From: Endocalyx cinctus
Taxonomy: Eukaryota; Ascomycota; Sordariomycetes; Amphisphaeriales; Apiosporaceae
DNA: 64,000 bases
Assembly (NCBI GenBank): GCA_001600455.1
Contig: BCKC01000002.1
Span: 5,848,961 to 5,912,960, forward strand
Reading direction: 5' to 3'
The position numbers and the translations under genes are program-made. The notes under the pieces are model-generated. The model did not search any database. It saw nothing but the letters and a program-made list of their open reading frames with translations, and was not told the origin of the DNA. Numbering within the stretch: position 1 is the first letter of the stretch; every line of letters starts with the position of its first letter. Shown here piece by piece: positions 47,072 through 57,963 of this stretch.

Positions 47072-49834
47072 TCATTTCTTCTCCGCCAGTCTATCTTCCA
47101 GTTCCTTGACGTGGGCAGCGATTTTCTTAAACTGCCAAGGCCAGTTCACCACGTACAAGAACGGTCTTTCGTCGAATCGGTTATCATCCGGATTGTAGGA
47201 AGATAGATGCACACTTGGGGTGATAATCTAGCACACAGAGACACGGTATGTTAGTAGACATATCTTGGGACACACGAAGCATGGCCTCACGGATAAAGCA
47301 TGGAGAATCGAATGTACGCACTGTGCATTTGTGACGGTTCATGGCGTAAAATCGGTAGAATCGGTAGACCTTCTCGGCAATCTCCTTGGGGCCGTGGCCG
47401 GGGCGATCTTTCCACTCGCTCAACAAGCGGAGGTAAGCCGACCAAGGTCCGAGTTTATCTACCTTCCTTAGAAGCTACGTGATTGACCGCAGGGTTAACA
47501 AAAGACTAAGAGAGAAGGACGGGTGGAAGGATAGCTACGGAAAACGTACGCCGAAGATAGAAAGCTCCTCGTAACTCATGCCCATCTCATGCTCGGACTC
47601 ATCGTCCTGCTGGACGGATAGTGGTAGAAGCTCCGCCGTTGGGGTAGCCTCGAGGAAGTCGGTGAGGATGGGAAGGTCCCATTTTTCTCGGGCCCATCGT
47701 TGGAATGCTTTTGCGTCGTTCTTCGAAATACTACCGAGCGGCGCTAGATCGGCCGAACTCGCATCCTATCATGATGTCAGCATATTACGAGCATACCATG
47801 CCATATGCTTCTACTATCGAAGTTGCACAAATTTCTACCTACATATTTAGTGTAGTAACCACGGAGGTTCTATGAACAATTAGTATCAATAGCCTCAAAA
47901 AAAACCTGGGATACCCATCACTTCACCTCATCAACATTGCCTGAACCTAATACAAGTAACGCGGCGCCGGCTCGAGGGAGTTTTCTTGCTGTCGTTGATA
48001 GCTGAGCAAGCGAGTAAGCTATGACCTAAGTCGCCTAATATCAGTATACGTAGAACGGAGAATCGTCTCGGCTCATTCGAAAGGTCTTACCATTCGACTG
48101 CGGGCCTGTATATTTTGCTTCGCTAAGTTCTCGGATCTCGAACCGCCTTCGATTTCGTATTTGGGCTTAAATGAGAGTGCCTTCTCAACCATGGCCTCGT
48201 GAGCGTCGATGGTCTCGTTAATGGTGATATTGGAGTGGTAGGCGCCTATCCTCTTTGCTAGAGCCTCGGCCCTATCTTCCGTATCTTTCGACGAGTTGAT
48301 AGTTCCCATGTAACACGTGTGAAGTAAACGAGACACGACCTCCTCAGGTTTCTCAGGCAAGAAGTCCTTATCACCCGTTACTCGCCTCAAATCCTCTAAT
48401 GTGCTCTTTTCTCCCGCAGCAATTGATATCAACACAAGACGACTCATGCCATAAACGAATAGTGCCACGGTGGAGCTGTCGAGGCCACCGGATAAAGCCA
48501 AGAAGAAACCGGCGGAGTTCGTTCTTGTTAGGTACTGCCATAGGTAAACGGACGTGGACATGTAAATTTCCTCCATGGGGTCCATGATGTGGAGCTGCAC
48601 GGGCCGAGAAATCTCGGGCGAGCCGGAAAGCCATATCTCCTCGGCAGGGTGGGATAGGACGATGTCGCATTCGACCCGAGGGAAGTCGGGTTGCGCCGCG
48701 GCCTGTACATTCCGGCTGATGCTACTACGGTAACTACGAACTTTTTCAATATCTACCGTGGCGACGGTTACTTCGACAGGCGCAAGTGAAAATTGACTTC
48801 CTTGAGCCAGAACTTCGCCGTTTTGGACAATCATACTACTTCCATCATGCAGGATTCGGGCGTCACCGTCAACCCCCTATGATACTTTCACGTCAGTTGA
48901 GTTATTCTGGGCAGAGGCGAGATAGGAATGCATTGACTAACGGTGGTGTTGGCGTAGACGTAGATACCGCCAAGCTTTCTCGTGGAGTTGGCGATGAGCT
49001 CCAGTCTGGTTCGTAACTTGCGTAATTCGGCTGGAAAATCAAATCAGGGTTTCATTCAAGTCATATGTAGACGAATAAGTTTAGAAAGTACGTACCGTGC
49101 GAGGCGCTTGAGTTAAGAATGATCTCAGCCTGAAAAGAGGATCACATCAGCGAATGAAGTTTTGTAGACGAGGGATGAAGATATCTCGCGACTTACCCCA
49201 TTTAGGCCAGTAAAAATGGAGGGATTCAAAGGCACGAACATTTCCTCGCAAGACTCGCACGTGACAGCCGTATCCGGGGTCGAAAGGATCATGTCCCCGA
49301 TGGGAACGGTGGTTTGACCAGTGATCTTTTGAATAATTTTCTCAAGGTAGTAAGTCTCGACCTGTCGCGTCTTGCTCCAAGCGGTGAAGTGCCTCATCTC
49401 GCGATACAGCCCATCGTTCGCCAAAGCCATTTTGGGTCTGATGCAGTAGATCTTACGGTACGTGCAGAGCACACGCGCATTATAGCGAACGTTGCGATGC
49501 CGTACCCCAAGGCCTAGGTCGATGAGCATACCTTGACAGACATCATCGGAAATGATATCGGCAAGGACTTCCCAAGAATGCAAGAACGTATCCCCTTCCA
49601 AATGATGATCCAGCGCGGCTATATCAAACGCATTCGTCAGTTTCGTGACTATGTTGTCATAACTTATAGTCTCTCAAACTTACAGTAGCCTGGAATTTCC
49701 AACTCGGGCCCGGTCCTTAACGTGGCACCCTTCTCCTTAGCTATCCGAATAGATTCCAAGATTCGATCTCGATTCCCGAGAAAGTCAAGCGGTACACTGG
49801 GGAGCGTCGCCGCCGCGACGGTCACCAAAGCCAT
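47072..49834 (-). CDS. qns1: Glutamine-dependent NAD(+) synthetase
   Basis: Ten exons: 49834-49684, 49618-49197, 49129-49096, 49030-48942, 48876-48091, 48025-47927, 47869-47843, 47765-47550, 47474-47322, 47227-47072. Sum 2133 bases, 710 residues, the expected length. The N-terminal nitrilase-type amidase (residues about 1-280) carries the lysine of [18 protein letters not shown] and the nucleophilic cysteine in SCEEMFVP. The C-terminal synthetase has the ATP P-loop [15 protein letters not shown], then [24 protein letters not shown] and the ending [16 protein letters not shown]. It converts deamido-NAD to NAD with glutamine-derived ammonia, the last step of NAD synthesis, in cytosol or nucleus. 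Exon 7 is only 27 bp and exon 3 only 34 bp. Confidence 0.96.
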
Positions 49835-50127
49835 TGGAACTGAACAGCGAGTGACAAGACTGATCCACTTTTATATGAAGCGGTAAGATGCCGATTTCGC
49901 TCGGCTCGACCAGTGAAGATATACTCGCGTATACAAGAAGCGGACTATAAATACAAGAATCTACTCTTTCTCTAAAATTTATTCATAATATATTACGATT
50001 CTAGATACTCCTATACCCGTGGGTTATTAATATCAAGATGAATGAAAATAACCGAACCTGATGAGGAGGAGAAGAGGGAGGGATGCAGATATTCTTTTCT
50101 AGCCTACTGTAGAAATGGCTCAAATAA
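49835..50127. other. Upstream region of the NAD synthetase gene
   Basis: Short AT-rich flank between qns1 and repeat copy E. Presumably holds the qns1 promoter. No specific element called. Confidence 0.4.
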
Positions 50128-50261
50128 GGTACCTTTCTGCGGTTGAGAAGAAGGAAAAATAATCATTAATAACTATTCCTAATTAGTTTAGAGTACATCA
50201 ATATAGTACTTTCAGCTTAAGGAATAATTATTACCTAATACCTAATAAAGCTAATACCACA
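50128..50261 (-). mobile_element. Solo-LTR-like element, copy E (truncated)
   Basis: Reverse-orientation copy retaining the half that ends CTAATAAAGCTAATACCACA. Homology starts at GGTACCTTTCTGCGGTTGAGAAG. It lacks the GGATCC-containing end. CCTAATA is duplicated just before the end. Confidence 0.6.
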
Positions 50262-50604
50262 TGGGTGTGAGATTTATGTGGAACTCTTAAAATGCACTGT
50301 TATCTGTTGCGCTAGAGATGCGGGTTGGATGGCAGATTTGAATACCTGCATACCTAGTTATCAGAATAACGCAATGCTACTCATAACGCTACGGTTGACC
50401 ATTTCGAAGACTGTTCGGAAACTCCACTTTGGGTATATACAATTGCGGGAGGGTACAGATAGCCACACCATTTAGCTACAATTAATTATATTAGTACATA
50501 TTTGTACAGTCGATTATACAGTTACTTTACGGCTTGCAACTAAGTAGTATATATATATATATATACTTAATAAATAACTTTCATATGGTATTAGGTATGC
50601 AGGT

Positions 50605-50760
50605 ATGGTAATTAGCTGGTATAAGGTATGATAATTGAGTGATATATGATATGGTATATGATATGGTATATGATATGGTATATGATATGGTATATGATAT
50701 GGTATATGATATGGTATATGATATGGTATATGATATGGTAATTAGCTGGTATGAGGTATG
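50605..50760. repeat. 12-bp tandem array bracketed by direct repeats
   Basis: Eight perfect copies of TATGATATGGTA occupy 50645-50740. The array is bracketed by a 26-bp direct repeat (ATGGTAATTAGCTGG... at 50605-50630 and 50735-50760, one mismatch). The perfect identity of the units suggests recent expansion. Part of a larger satellite-like block reaching about 51060. Confidence 0.85.
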
Positions 50761-50811
50761 GTATGTTAAAAGAGAAAAAGAAAATAATTACTTAAGTAGC
50801 TAACCCGCTAA

Positions 50812-50955
50812 TATCGCTATATTATAGCGTATAGCGCACTATATTATAGTAGACTACTTATTATAGCATACCTCCCACTATATTATAGCGTATCACTCAC
50901 TAAATTATAGCTTATTATTCACTAAAATATGCTATACCGCCCACTATACTAATCA
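50812..50955. repeat. Degenerate ~22-bp tandem repeat
   Basis: Irregular repeats of CACTATATTATAGCGTAT and variants (CACTAAATTATAGCTTAT, CACTAAAATATGCTATAC), with local palindromes around TATAATATA. Spacing about 22 bp, with one longer unit. Strongly AT-rich. Confidence 0.6.
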
Positions 50956-50959
50956 TCAT

Positions 50960-51030
50960 ATACCATACCGTACCATACCATATACCACTCAATTACCATA
51001 TCACATACCATATCATATACCAGCCACATA
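50960..51030. repeat. Inverted counterpart of the 12-bp repeat family
   Basis: Words such as CATATACCATACC and CCATATCATATACCAGC are the reverse complement of the GGTATATGATATGG units at 50605-50760, so the two blocks can form a long hairpin arm around the 50812-50955 repeats. Confidence 0.6.
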
Positions 51031-51125
51031 CCTGTCCGTACGTCAGCCACATACTAGCCACACATCACTCAATAGTCACATACCATACCCTCGCCCGAAA
51101 GGGAACAGCAAAAATTACTACTGAC

Positions 51126-51467
51126 ATGAAGCATTGGAATGAGCACCACGAATTCCGGACGGGAGTTGTGGATAAGGACCTCACCATCGAGGAACTCACC
51201 GAAGCGTTGACCGAGGTATCGGCAGAGCGTGACCGAGCCCATATGGCCCAGAGGCTCCTGCACGACCAACTTAACAAATCCAACTGGCGAGTGCGCATAT
51301 TGACGATGACCATCCTGGTTTTGGTTGTTGGGATGGTTTTGTATGACCAACCCACTTGGCGAAAATGGCTCGGGAACGAGTTATGGTTGTTTGGGACAGC
51401 AGCATGGACAATCGTTGGGACAGGAGTACAGGATGGTGTGCAAAAGCTGAGCGAGTGGTATGTATAG
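51126..51467 (+). CDS. Small orphan protein: coiled coil plus transmembrane segment
   Basis: ORF of 113 residues from an ATG. After a polar start (MKHWNEHHEFRTG) comes a predicted amphipathic coiled coil with acidic and hydrophobic heptads (LTIEELTEALTEVSAERDR), a basic junction (NKSNWRVR), a transmembrane helix (ILTMTILVLVVGMVLY) and a second, less hydrophobic helix (ELWLFGTAAWTIVGTGV). I recognise no family. It sits directly after the satellite block and before LTR-like material, so it may be a lineage-specific gene or the product of a mobile element. The balanced codon use and lack of internal stops favour coding over chance, but support is moderate. Confidence 0.45.
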   Translation: MKHWNEHHEFRTGVVDKDLTIEELTEALTEVSAERDRAHMAQRLLHDQLNKSNWRVRILTMTILVLVVGMVLYDQPTWRKWLGNELWLFGTAAWTIVGTGVQDGVQKLSEWYV

Positions 51468-51539
51468 CACCGCGAGCACACGGCAACATCTTAAGCAGAC
51501 CGAACTATCACGCCACCCGCAACCTTAACTACCATGTGA

Positions 51540-51636
51540 GATCTGCGGCCGCCAAAACGAAAAAAAAAACTTACTGCTGAGGAGTGGGATTTTCTTTGCT
51601 GGGAGATGGAATACGAGTTAGAACGAGATCTATAAT
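51540..51636 (+). other. Short coding-like fragment near orphan ORF
   Basis: One frame reads DLRPPKRKKKLTAEEWDFLC then WEMEYELERDL and stop, preceded two codons earlier by ATG-TGA. It resembles the C-terminal end of a mobile-element or nuclear protein, but is too short to assign. Confidence 0.2.
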
Positions 51637-51829
51637 ATAGATTAGCGCGCAGGTGGTGCGCATAAGAAATTACCACCACCCTTTTTAATGATAAAATACT
51701 AGCTGATATCGTGGTATGGGGGAGTATACTTTAAAAAAAAAAGGGGGAGAAGTGCGATATAAATAAAGAAAAAGTAATGATTGCTGGTGTGAGTTCGACT
51801 TAGTTATTTTAGACCATTGCGAAGGGAAA

Positions 51830-52090
51830 CTAGTTGGGATGATCACGGTTGATCCGGGATGAGGAGTTGGAACTTTCCTCCGCGCACTGCTTGGGGAGGC
51901 AAGGTGGCCGAGTGGAGGCCGGATAAGTGAATATGCATTAAACGGGGGGCTAGCCCCTTCATGTCTATTTAAACCAAGATCATCCGAGACGATGAAAAAC
52001 TATTAGAAGATAGAAGCTAACCTACTTTTTCTCAAACCATTGTTCCAAACTGTTTATCCTCTTAAGACTTAAGACTAGTGTTTTTCATAC
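51830..52090 (+). mobile_element. Possible solo LTR of a different family
   Basis: A GC-richer patch starting GTTGGGATGATCACGG, with a TATTTAAA box near 51967 and AGA-rich then T-rich 3' part, resembles fungal Ty1/copia-type solo LTRs. Exact ends and target duplication could not be fixed. It is unlike the 215-bp family. Confidence 0.3.
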
Positions 52091-52385
52091 CACCCATATA
52101 ACTAGCAAATCGGAGAAAAGTATGGCCTTTATTTAAACAGAACTACTTCTTCCCATTGGCTAGTTGTAAGGGAGATACCATTTTATAGTACATCTCGAAA
52201 TTTGTTCAGGTAACCACCCTTGGTGAATGGCTCCCGAGCCACGATGTTACTGTTTAATTGTATATCTGAAAAAGCATGTGTTCAATTAGGTGTTATCTCC
52301 ATACAAATTTTCACCAGGTATTTACAGTATGTTGTTTCGGAACAACATATCTCCGGTATCTAATCTGACATATGTTGCTATGTTG

Positions 52386-52510
52386 CTTAATAAAGCTAAT
52401 ACCACAGTGTTTGAATGTTACGAATTATGGTTGGGGGTACTGGCTGGTTACATTGGATACTACTCTGAGCATCTAAGAAGTATCTGCTTACTTCTTGAAT
52501 TCTCAATTAA
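52386..52510. mobile_element. Rearranged fragments of the LTR-like family (copy G)
   Basis: 52386-52406 (CTTAATAAAGCTAATACCACA) matches the end of a reverse-orientation copy, while 52460-52505 (CATCTAAGAAGTATCTGCTTACTTCTTG) matches the other end in forward orientation. The order and orientation do not fit a simple insertion. Confidence 0.45.
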
Positions 52511-52583
52511 AATGTCGAATGGAAGACTGCTAGCTGCTTACCAGCGAGCGCGTGAAAAGAAATGAAAAGGAGGCGGAGAACCC

Positions 52584-52799
52584 TGTGGTATTAGCTTTAT
52601 TAAGTAACAATTATTCCTTGAGCTAAAAATACTATATTAATATACTCTAAGCTAACTAGGAATAATTATTGTTAATTACTTTTTCTTCTTCTCAACTACA
52701 AAAAGGTAAGAACTTATATACCCAGTAAAACTAGGCAGCTTTAATTCTCTTAGGCAACTGAGTTGACCTAGAAGTATCTCTCAACTTCAAGGATCCTCA
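52584..52799 (+). mobile_element. Solo-LTR-like element, copy F (complete)
   Basis: 216 bp from TGTGGTATTAGC to GGATCCTCA, very close to copy J. Flanks AACCC and TGGTA show no duplication, so a post-insertion rearrangement with nearby fragment G is possible. Confidence 0.7.
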
Positions 52800-53021
52800 T
52801 GGTATAAAGTCCTGAGCTGATTTTCCGTTATGTTTCCGCGTCTATTCTCGCGAGCGAACTACAAGCACGCGGAAAGCTAGCTGATAGCCGATAGCATGAT
52901 GAGGGCGTCTCAAGCAAAAGGAAATCTCCCCGCTTGTCTTGCGGCTAAGTCCATATATGTTTGACAGGGCGGGAAGAGTAGTTGGATGGCATGGCACATG
53001 CTGTACCAACGTATCTTTCAT

Positions 53022-56000
53022 CTAACATTTGGAGCGCATCAGCTTATTAATATAGCCAGTCTGATCTTCGACGCGGGTTCCCAGCTTGGCAATATCGGCG
53101 GCCGACATAGACCGTCGCAACTGCGCGATCTTAGAGGTATCCTCGGCGGTTCTGGAGGCCGCCGCGATCCCGCCGGCGCCGAGGAGCAGGCCGGTGATGG
53201 CGAACGGCGCGCTGTCCGGGTCGTCGACGATGGACCAGATGTCGAAGGCCGCGTTTGCCGCCTCACCCGCGATGGCGGCGATTCGGGCGGCGGTCGCGAG
53301 CCCCGCCGCGGCGAGTCCGGCCTCTCCCGCGAATGGCACGATGGCGAGCAGGGCCGTGACGACGATGATGATGATACTCTTCATCTCCTCCTCCTTCTCC
53401 GTCTCGGCGAGGTCCTTTGCATCGGCCATGGCGTCTAGCGAGGTCGCCGCGAGCGCTACCGGCATCGAGTACGCGTCAACAACGTCGAGCACCGACCCAT
53501 CCCACGTACCTAGGCGAATCTGGCTGAGCGTTGCTTCGATGATGTTCGGCAGGTCGTTGATTTGTGGGCCTGCATCGGTAAAAAAATCTGGTGGCAAGAA
53601 AGTTAGCTTATAGTCATTCCAGCTATTGAGAACGTGGTGTAACCACGGAGAACGGCGTGGTACGCATACTGCGAATACGTTAGCGGGTGCTTTTATATAC
53701 AGAAGACTATGTATGAAATAACTCACCCTTTCGGATTGTCTACATCTATCGTATCAGCCTTCATCGGATAGTTGTTCCATGTCTGCGGGTAGTAGCAGGG
53801 AATAGTGCCTTGGCCTGGCATAGTCACCGGTTTGTTCGCGCAAGGAACCGAGGCGTCAAAGGAGCCGAATTTAATCCACTCTGACAAGAGACCGTCTAGT
53901 AAACGAAAACACCTTCTGTTAGCTAACAAATCTTTCAACTTCGAAGCACGCTAGGAAATGGCCCCGAAAATCCCGCGTCCTGAAAGCTTTTGAATACTTA
54001 CACTTCTCCAGGAGCACCTTGTAGAAACCCGTCTCATCGGATAGTTTCCAGTTAATATACGTGTTAGGCACCAAAACCGAGGTATCGTTGGGATCCGGAC
54101 AAGATGTGGAACTGGTTGAATCAGAGCCCTTGATACCGACTTCGCACTCAAAATACTTGAAGCCGTCCTCATACATGAAGGCATCAAGAGACGGCTCCAC
54201 GAGATTCCGCACGTATTTCACGTAATATCCGAATAACTTATCGTATCCATCGTTTACAGCCGGGTACGCGGCCAGCGTGGCGTCGATATCCTTGGCGAGG
54301 GTGTCGAGGATGTATCCGCCGTAGCAATAAGTGGGGAAGTTGTCGGGATTTTCAAATGACAGCGCCTCCAAGTTAACCCATGAACGATCCCAGTCACACG
54401 ACCCCTCTTCAACCGGGAGTCCTGATTGAGGATCCTTGTCCGCGTCGTAGCATAGGCAAACTCCGTACTCGCAGGCAAAGTCGCACATGGTGCTCAACGT
54501 CTTATCTTCCTCGTCGGGATCCGGCAGGGTGATGGAGGTTAAAAACGAGGGTATCACGAGATTGTCTTCCAGATCGATGAGGTCGCCGGTTTCGGTGCAG
54601 ATGCAGTGAGATCTAGGGCAGTATCCGTAGCCGCATAACCAGCCGCAGAGGTCATCCAAACCTTCGCCGTAAGCGTTGAGGCGACCGGTGCCAGCTCTAC
54701 ATGAAATGGGCAGGAAGGGGGAGGTAGTCAATGACGGAAGATTTCCAGGGTCGACAGTCGTGCAGACGTCTTCGAAGAACTCTCCGTGGTTGTACGCCCA
54801 AGAGCAGAGACCGGTGTAGTTAGGATCAGACCTAGGATAGCCGACATCGCCAGTAATTTCTGGCTCTTCGATATCCTCTTGTAAACCAAAGTCTTGGCAC
54901 ACACATGCCGATTCAGGACAGTACCCATACCTGCAAACGTATTCACAGATCTCTCGGAAGTCATTAGCGCCGGTTCCTCGGGTGCACACGAGGTCAGAGA
55001 ACTCGTAAATCGTTTCCTTCGGTGTTGTAGAGATCAACTTGCCGGCAACGTAGGGGTTGTAGTTTGCGTACCCGTCAGTGCAGGGACCGATAGATTTGTC
55101 ACCCTTGACAACTACGACTTCCGAGTCATGACGGAGCAGGGACGCACTCACGTCGCCTGAGTCGTCATCATTGAGGGTAGCTACACCGTAATAGACCCCG
55201 ACGCCACCAGCGGGCTCGTAATACCAGACGGCGGAGAACGAACGACCGCCGACAGTAACGACGACGTCGGCCGGGGACGTGAGGGTAGCTATGATGCCAA
55301 CGGTTCTTGAGGTCATGGAAGAGGCGGGGTACTCCAGCTGAAGCTGTTGGTAAGTGTTGATCGTGGTTCCGCCGTCGTTGCAGCCATCAACGGGGTTCGT
55401 TAGATACTGTATGACAAGGCTTTCTAGGTCAACGGTTGCCTTGCCGTTCTTATATTGTTGCGCCCAGGTGGCGAGGGGGTACAGCAGCGGGTAGTGATCC
55501 ATGCCGGTGATGTAATCAAAAGTAGCATAGCCGTTAGTCGCGTAGTCGGGTGTTTCATAAATATCGCCTATATAGTGAGACTATTGATAACAGAAGTTAG
55601 CGGGAGGAGTATACCATATTGGTTTGGGAGTGAAATTCTACTTCCGGCCGAATCTAGCCCGAAGGGACCCCCGGGGAGGTATGGTCACATACTTCACCGT
55701 AGTCATTCCATGAAATGATTTCGACATATTCGGGCTGAAGATAGAGGATCTGGTTCCATCTTTCTGCCCAAAGACGCATCTGCTGATCTGGCCACATCCA
55801 ATTCTTGTTGAACCCAGGCAGGTTGGTGTAAAACCATGGAGAAGCAGCCATCATGTAAGGCTTACCGGATAAGAATTGCCGGTACGCCGCATCAGTGTAT
55901 GTATCGATTTCCTCGTTTCCCCAGGACCAAGGGTCCCAGCTAAACAAGCCATCGGCAACGCCACCCTATGTTAAAGAATTAACCAAGACCATAATAGAAG

Positions 56001-56601
56001 AGCGCTTTGGTCGGCTTGAGTCGCGCGTGGGGAGAGATACTCACTTCAAGGGCGACGGCAGCTTGCGGTCCTAGTGACGACCAATCCGGGATAAAAAAGC
56101 AGCCCGTAGTACTTTTGATTTCTACCCAGTCGGCGGAATTGTTGGGACCTTCAAAGGTAGATACCAGAGGTTGGGAGCCCTCGTGTAGGAAGTAAGCTCC
56201 GTTCGAGCCATATTTTTGAATAAGCGCGATTACGTCTGCCTTCTCCCAAGCACCGTTTCCCGCGTAATCGAAGGAAAAGAAGAGTTTGAAGCCTAGCTCG
56301 TTAGCTTCAGCGAAGGCTATTTCCAGCGAGGCATCGTTAAAGTCCTTGCCCGCGGCAATGTTGAGGGCGAAAGCGTCGATTCCGAAAGTTAAGGCCCTAG
56401 CCATATCAGAGCCCCAAGCGGATTTCGTATAGAATTCCGTAATATCGACCTGAGTATGTCATTAGGAGCTGATGCGCGAGAGCGATTCAGAGTAACAAAA
56501 GAGCGTACCATGTAATGAGCAAATACGGCTTTAGCAGCGACTTGGACATGTTGGCTGGCAGCGAGCAGTAATACTGCTGCTACGGAGATGAAGAATTTCA
56601 T
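53022..56601 (-). CDS. Secreted GH71 alpha-1,3-glucanase fused to a killer-toxin-chitinase-type C-terminal module
   Basis: Six exons: 56601-56509, 56449-56045, 55965-55693, 55580-54002, 53895-53727, 53622-53022. They total 3120 bases, 1039 residues. A signal peptide (MKFFISVAAVLLLAAS) leads into KAVFAHYMV, the GH71 start. The family motif SWNDYGESHYIGD spans exons 3 and 4. GH71 enzymes hydrolyse alpha-1,3-glucan of fungal walls. After the catalytic part come cysteine-rich repeats around residues 469-484, 569-585 and 623-634 (CEYVCRYGYCPESACVC, CGWLCGYGYCPRSHCIC, CDFACEYGVCLC). The last 200 residues hold a Gly/Ala-rich hydrophobic region (VVTALLAIVPFAGEAGLAAA) and DDPDSAPFAITGLLLGAGG, as in subgroup C (zymocin-alpha-like) GH18 chitinases. 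This suggests a cell-wall-attack protein able to contact membranes; that role is inference. Divergent from the secreted protein at 57964. Confidence 0.88.
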
Positions 56602-57963
56602 GAGGAAGATTTGAAGGCGCCTTTAGATCTCTGACGCGAAGAGTAAAAGAGTGACAAGTAGCAAATGAAGTTATGGGAGATAGAACATAATCATCTTGTT
56701 GGGTAGAATGGTTGATATTTAAAAGCTTGACAAGGGATATTGACATATATCGTCCTCGCTTTCGCCTCTATGCATTGAGAAGCCAATTCATCGGCATGAT
56801 CATACTGCCGGTAACCCCCTTATTCACAATCCTGGTAAGCTTCTCATTTTTTTTTTTTCCTTCTTCCGAACTTAGTTTGATAGATGAGCAGTGAATTATG
56901 CCGACAATCCACGAAATTATTTAGTCATAAAAATAGGCTGTCGTCCCATCACGAACCAGAGCTGGGAGAAGCTGAGATGAATAACAATACGAGTTTAGTT
57001 AGAGCTAACCTAGGCTATTAGCTCTTGGCATCTTGAGGTAATTCATGATTGGACGACCTTTTGGCTTCTAATTAGATATAGGTCCCGGATACCAGCCCTA
57101 TGCAGGTTAGGTAAAGCTGCCATGCCTAACCTAACCCTCCCTAAGACGGCATGGCGGGTTACCGACTGGGTGGGTATGATTAAGACGAGGTTTAAATCAG
57201 GTTATAGTTGAGTAGGGGTTGTGAACTCGGCTTAGCTGCACTTTTATTTTTAGCAGTATACAACGAAGTGAGCGATTTGGACAAACTGGAGTAATAGTAC
57301 ATATTTACCTACACAGTAGTATATACTTAAGTACTTACATATAATTATTATTACCAGGTGTGCACGACTTTTCCGACCCCCTGTTCAACTATGTTCTCCA
57401 TATAAAGCAATTTTGTGTGACAAAAATAAAATGGAAACCGGCTTAAACTCCGAATTGGTTTTTTTTACCCGTGCGGCGTAGCGGCAACTCCACTTGGCCG
57501 TTTAAACTACTTACTCCGTAAAAAAAAGTACTTAGGAGATATTATTCTATGGGTTTAGCATCAGCCGCTAGCAAAAAGACTGTAATTTGACAACGATCCT
57601 TCGGCTCCATCCGGGTGGCTCGAAAGAAGGAATATCGGACAATGAAACGAACTCGGATGAGTGCGGCGTCTTGGCACTCGGAGAAGGCTTGATTAATATC
57701 ATGATGACCAGGATAAAGTAAATCAAAGGAAATAGATCGATGGGTTGGAGCAATGCAATATCATAATTAGTCCTCGTTGGCTTAATCTTTACTATCTCAT
57801 GGTATAGGTTTAGTTAAGAAAGCCCGAGGCCATGATGATAAGTTCATAAGTTGGAAAGATGCTCCCTTTCATTTCCTCTCTGTGTTCTACCTCTCATCAC
57901 GCCCGTCAGCCTCGGTATTGCTTGGAAACTTGTCTAATCTAGTCTTCGTCCTCAACCGTCATC
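56602..57963. promoter_or_regulatory. Bidirectional intergenic region between two secreted-protein genes
   Basis: 1.36 kb separating the divergent GH71 and unknown secreted-protein genes. A shared promoter region would allow co-regulation. A T run lies at 56848-56860. No defined regulator site can be assigned by eye, and no gene is supported. Confidence 0.45.

Noticed and set aside
50605..51060. CRISPR-like array
   Set aside because: The repeats are short AT-rich tandem units without unique spacers, in a fungal nuclear genome.
57568..57753. Small minus-strand hydrophobic ORF
   Set aside because: It begins with TTG, not ATG, and lies in the intergenic region between divergent genes with no supporting evidence.
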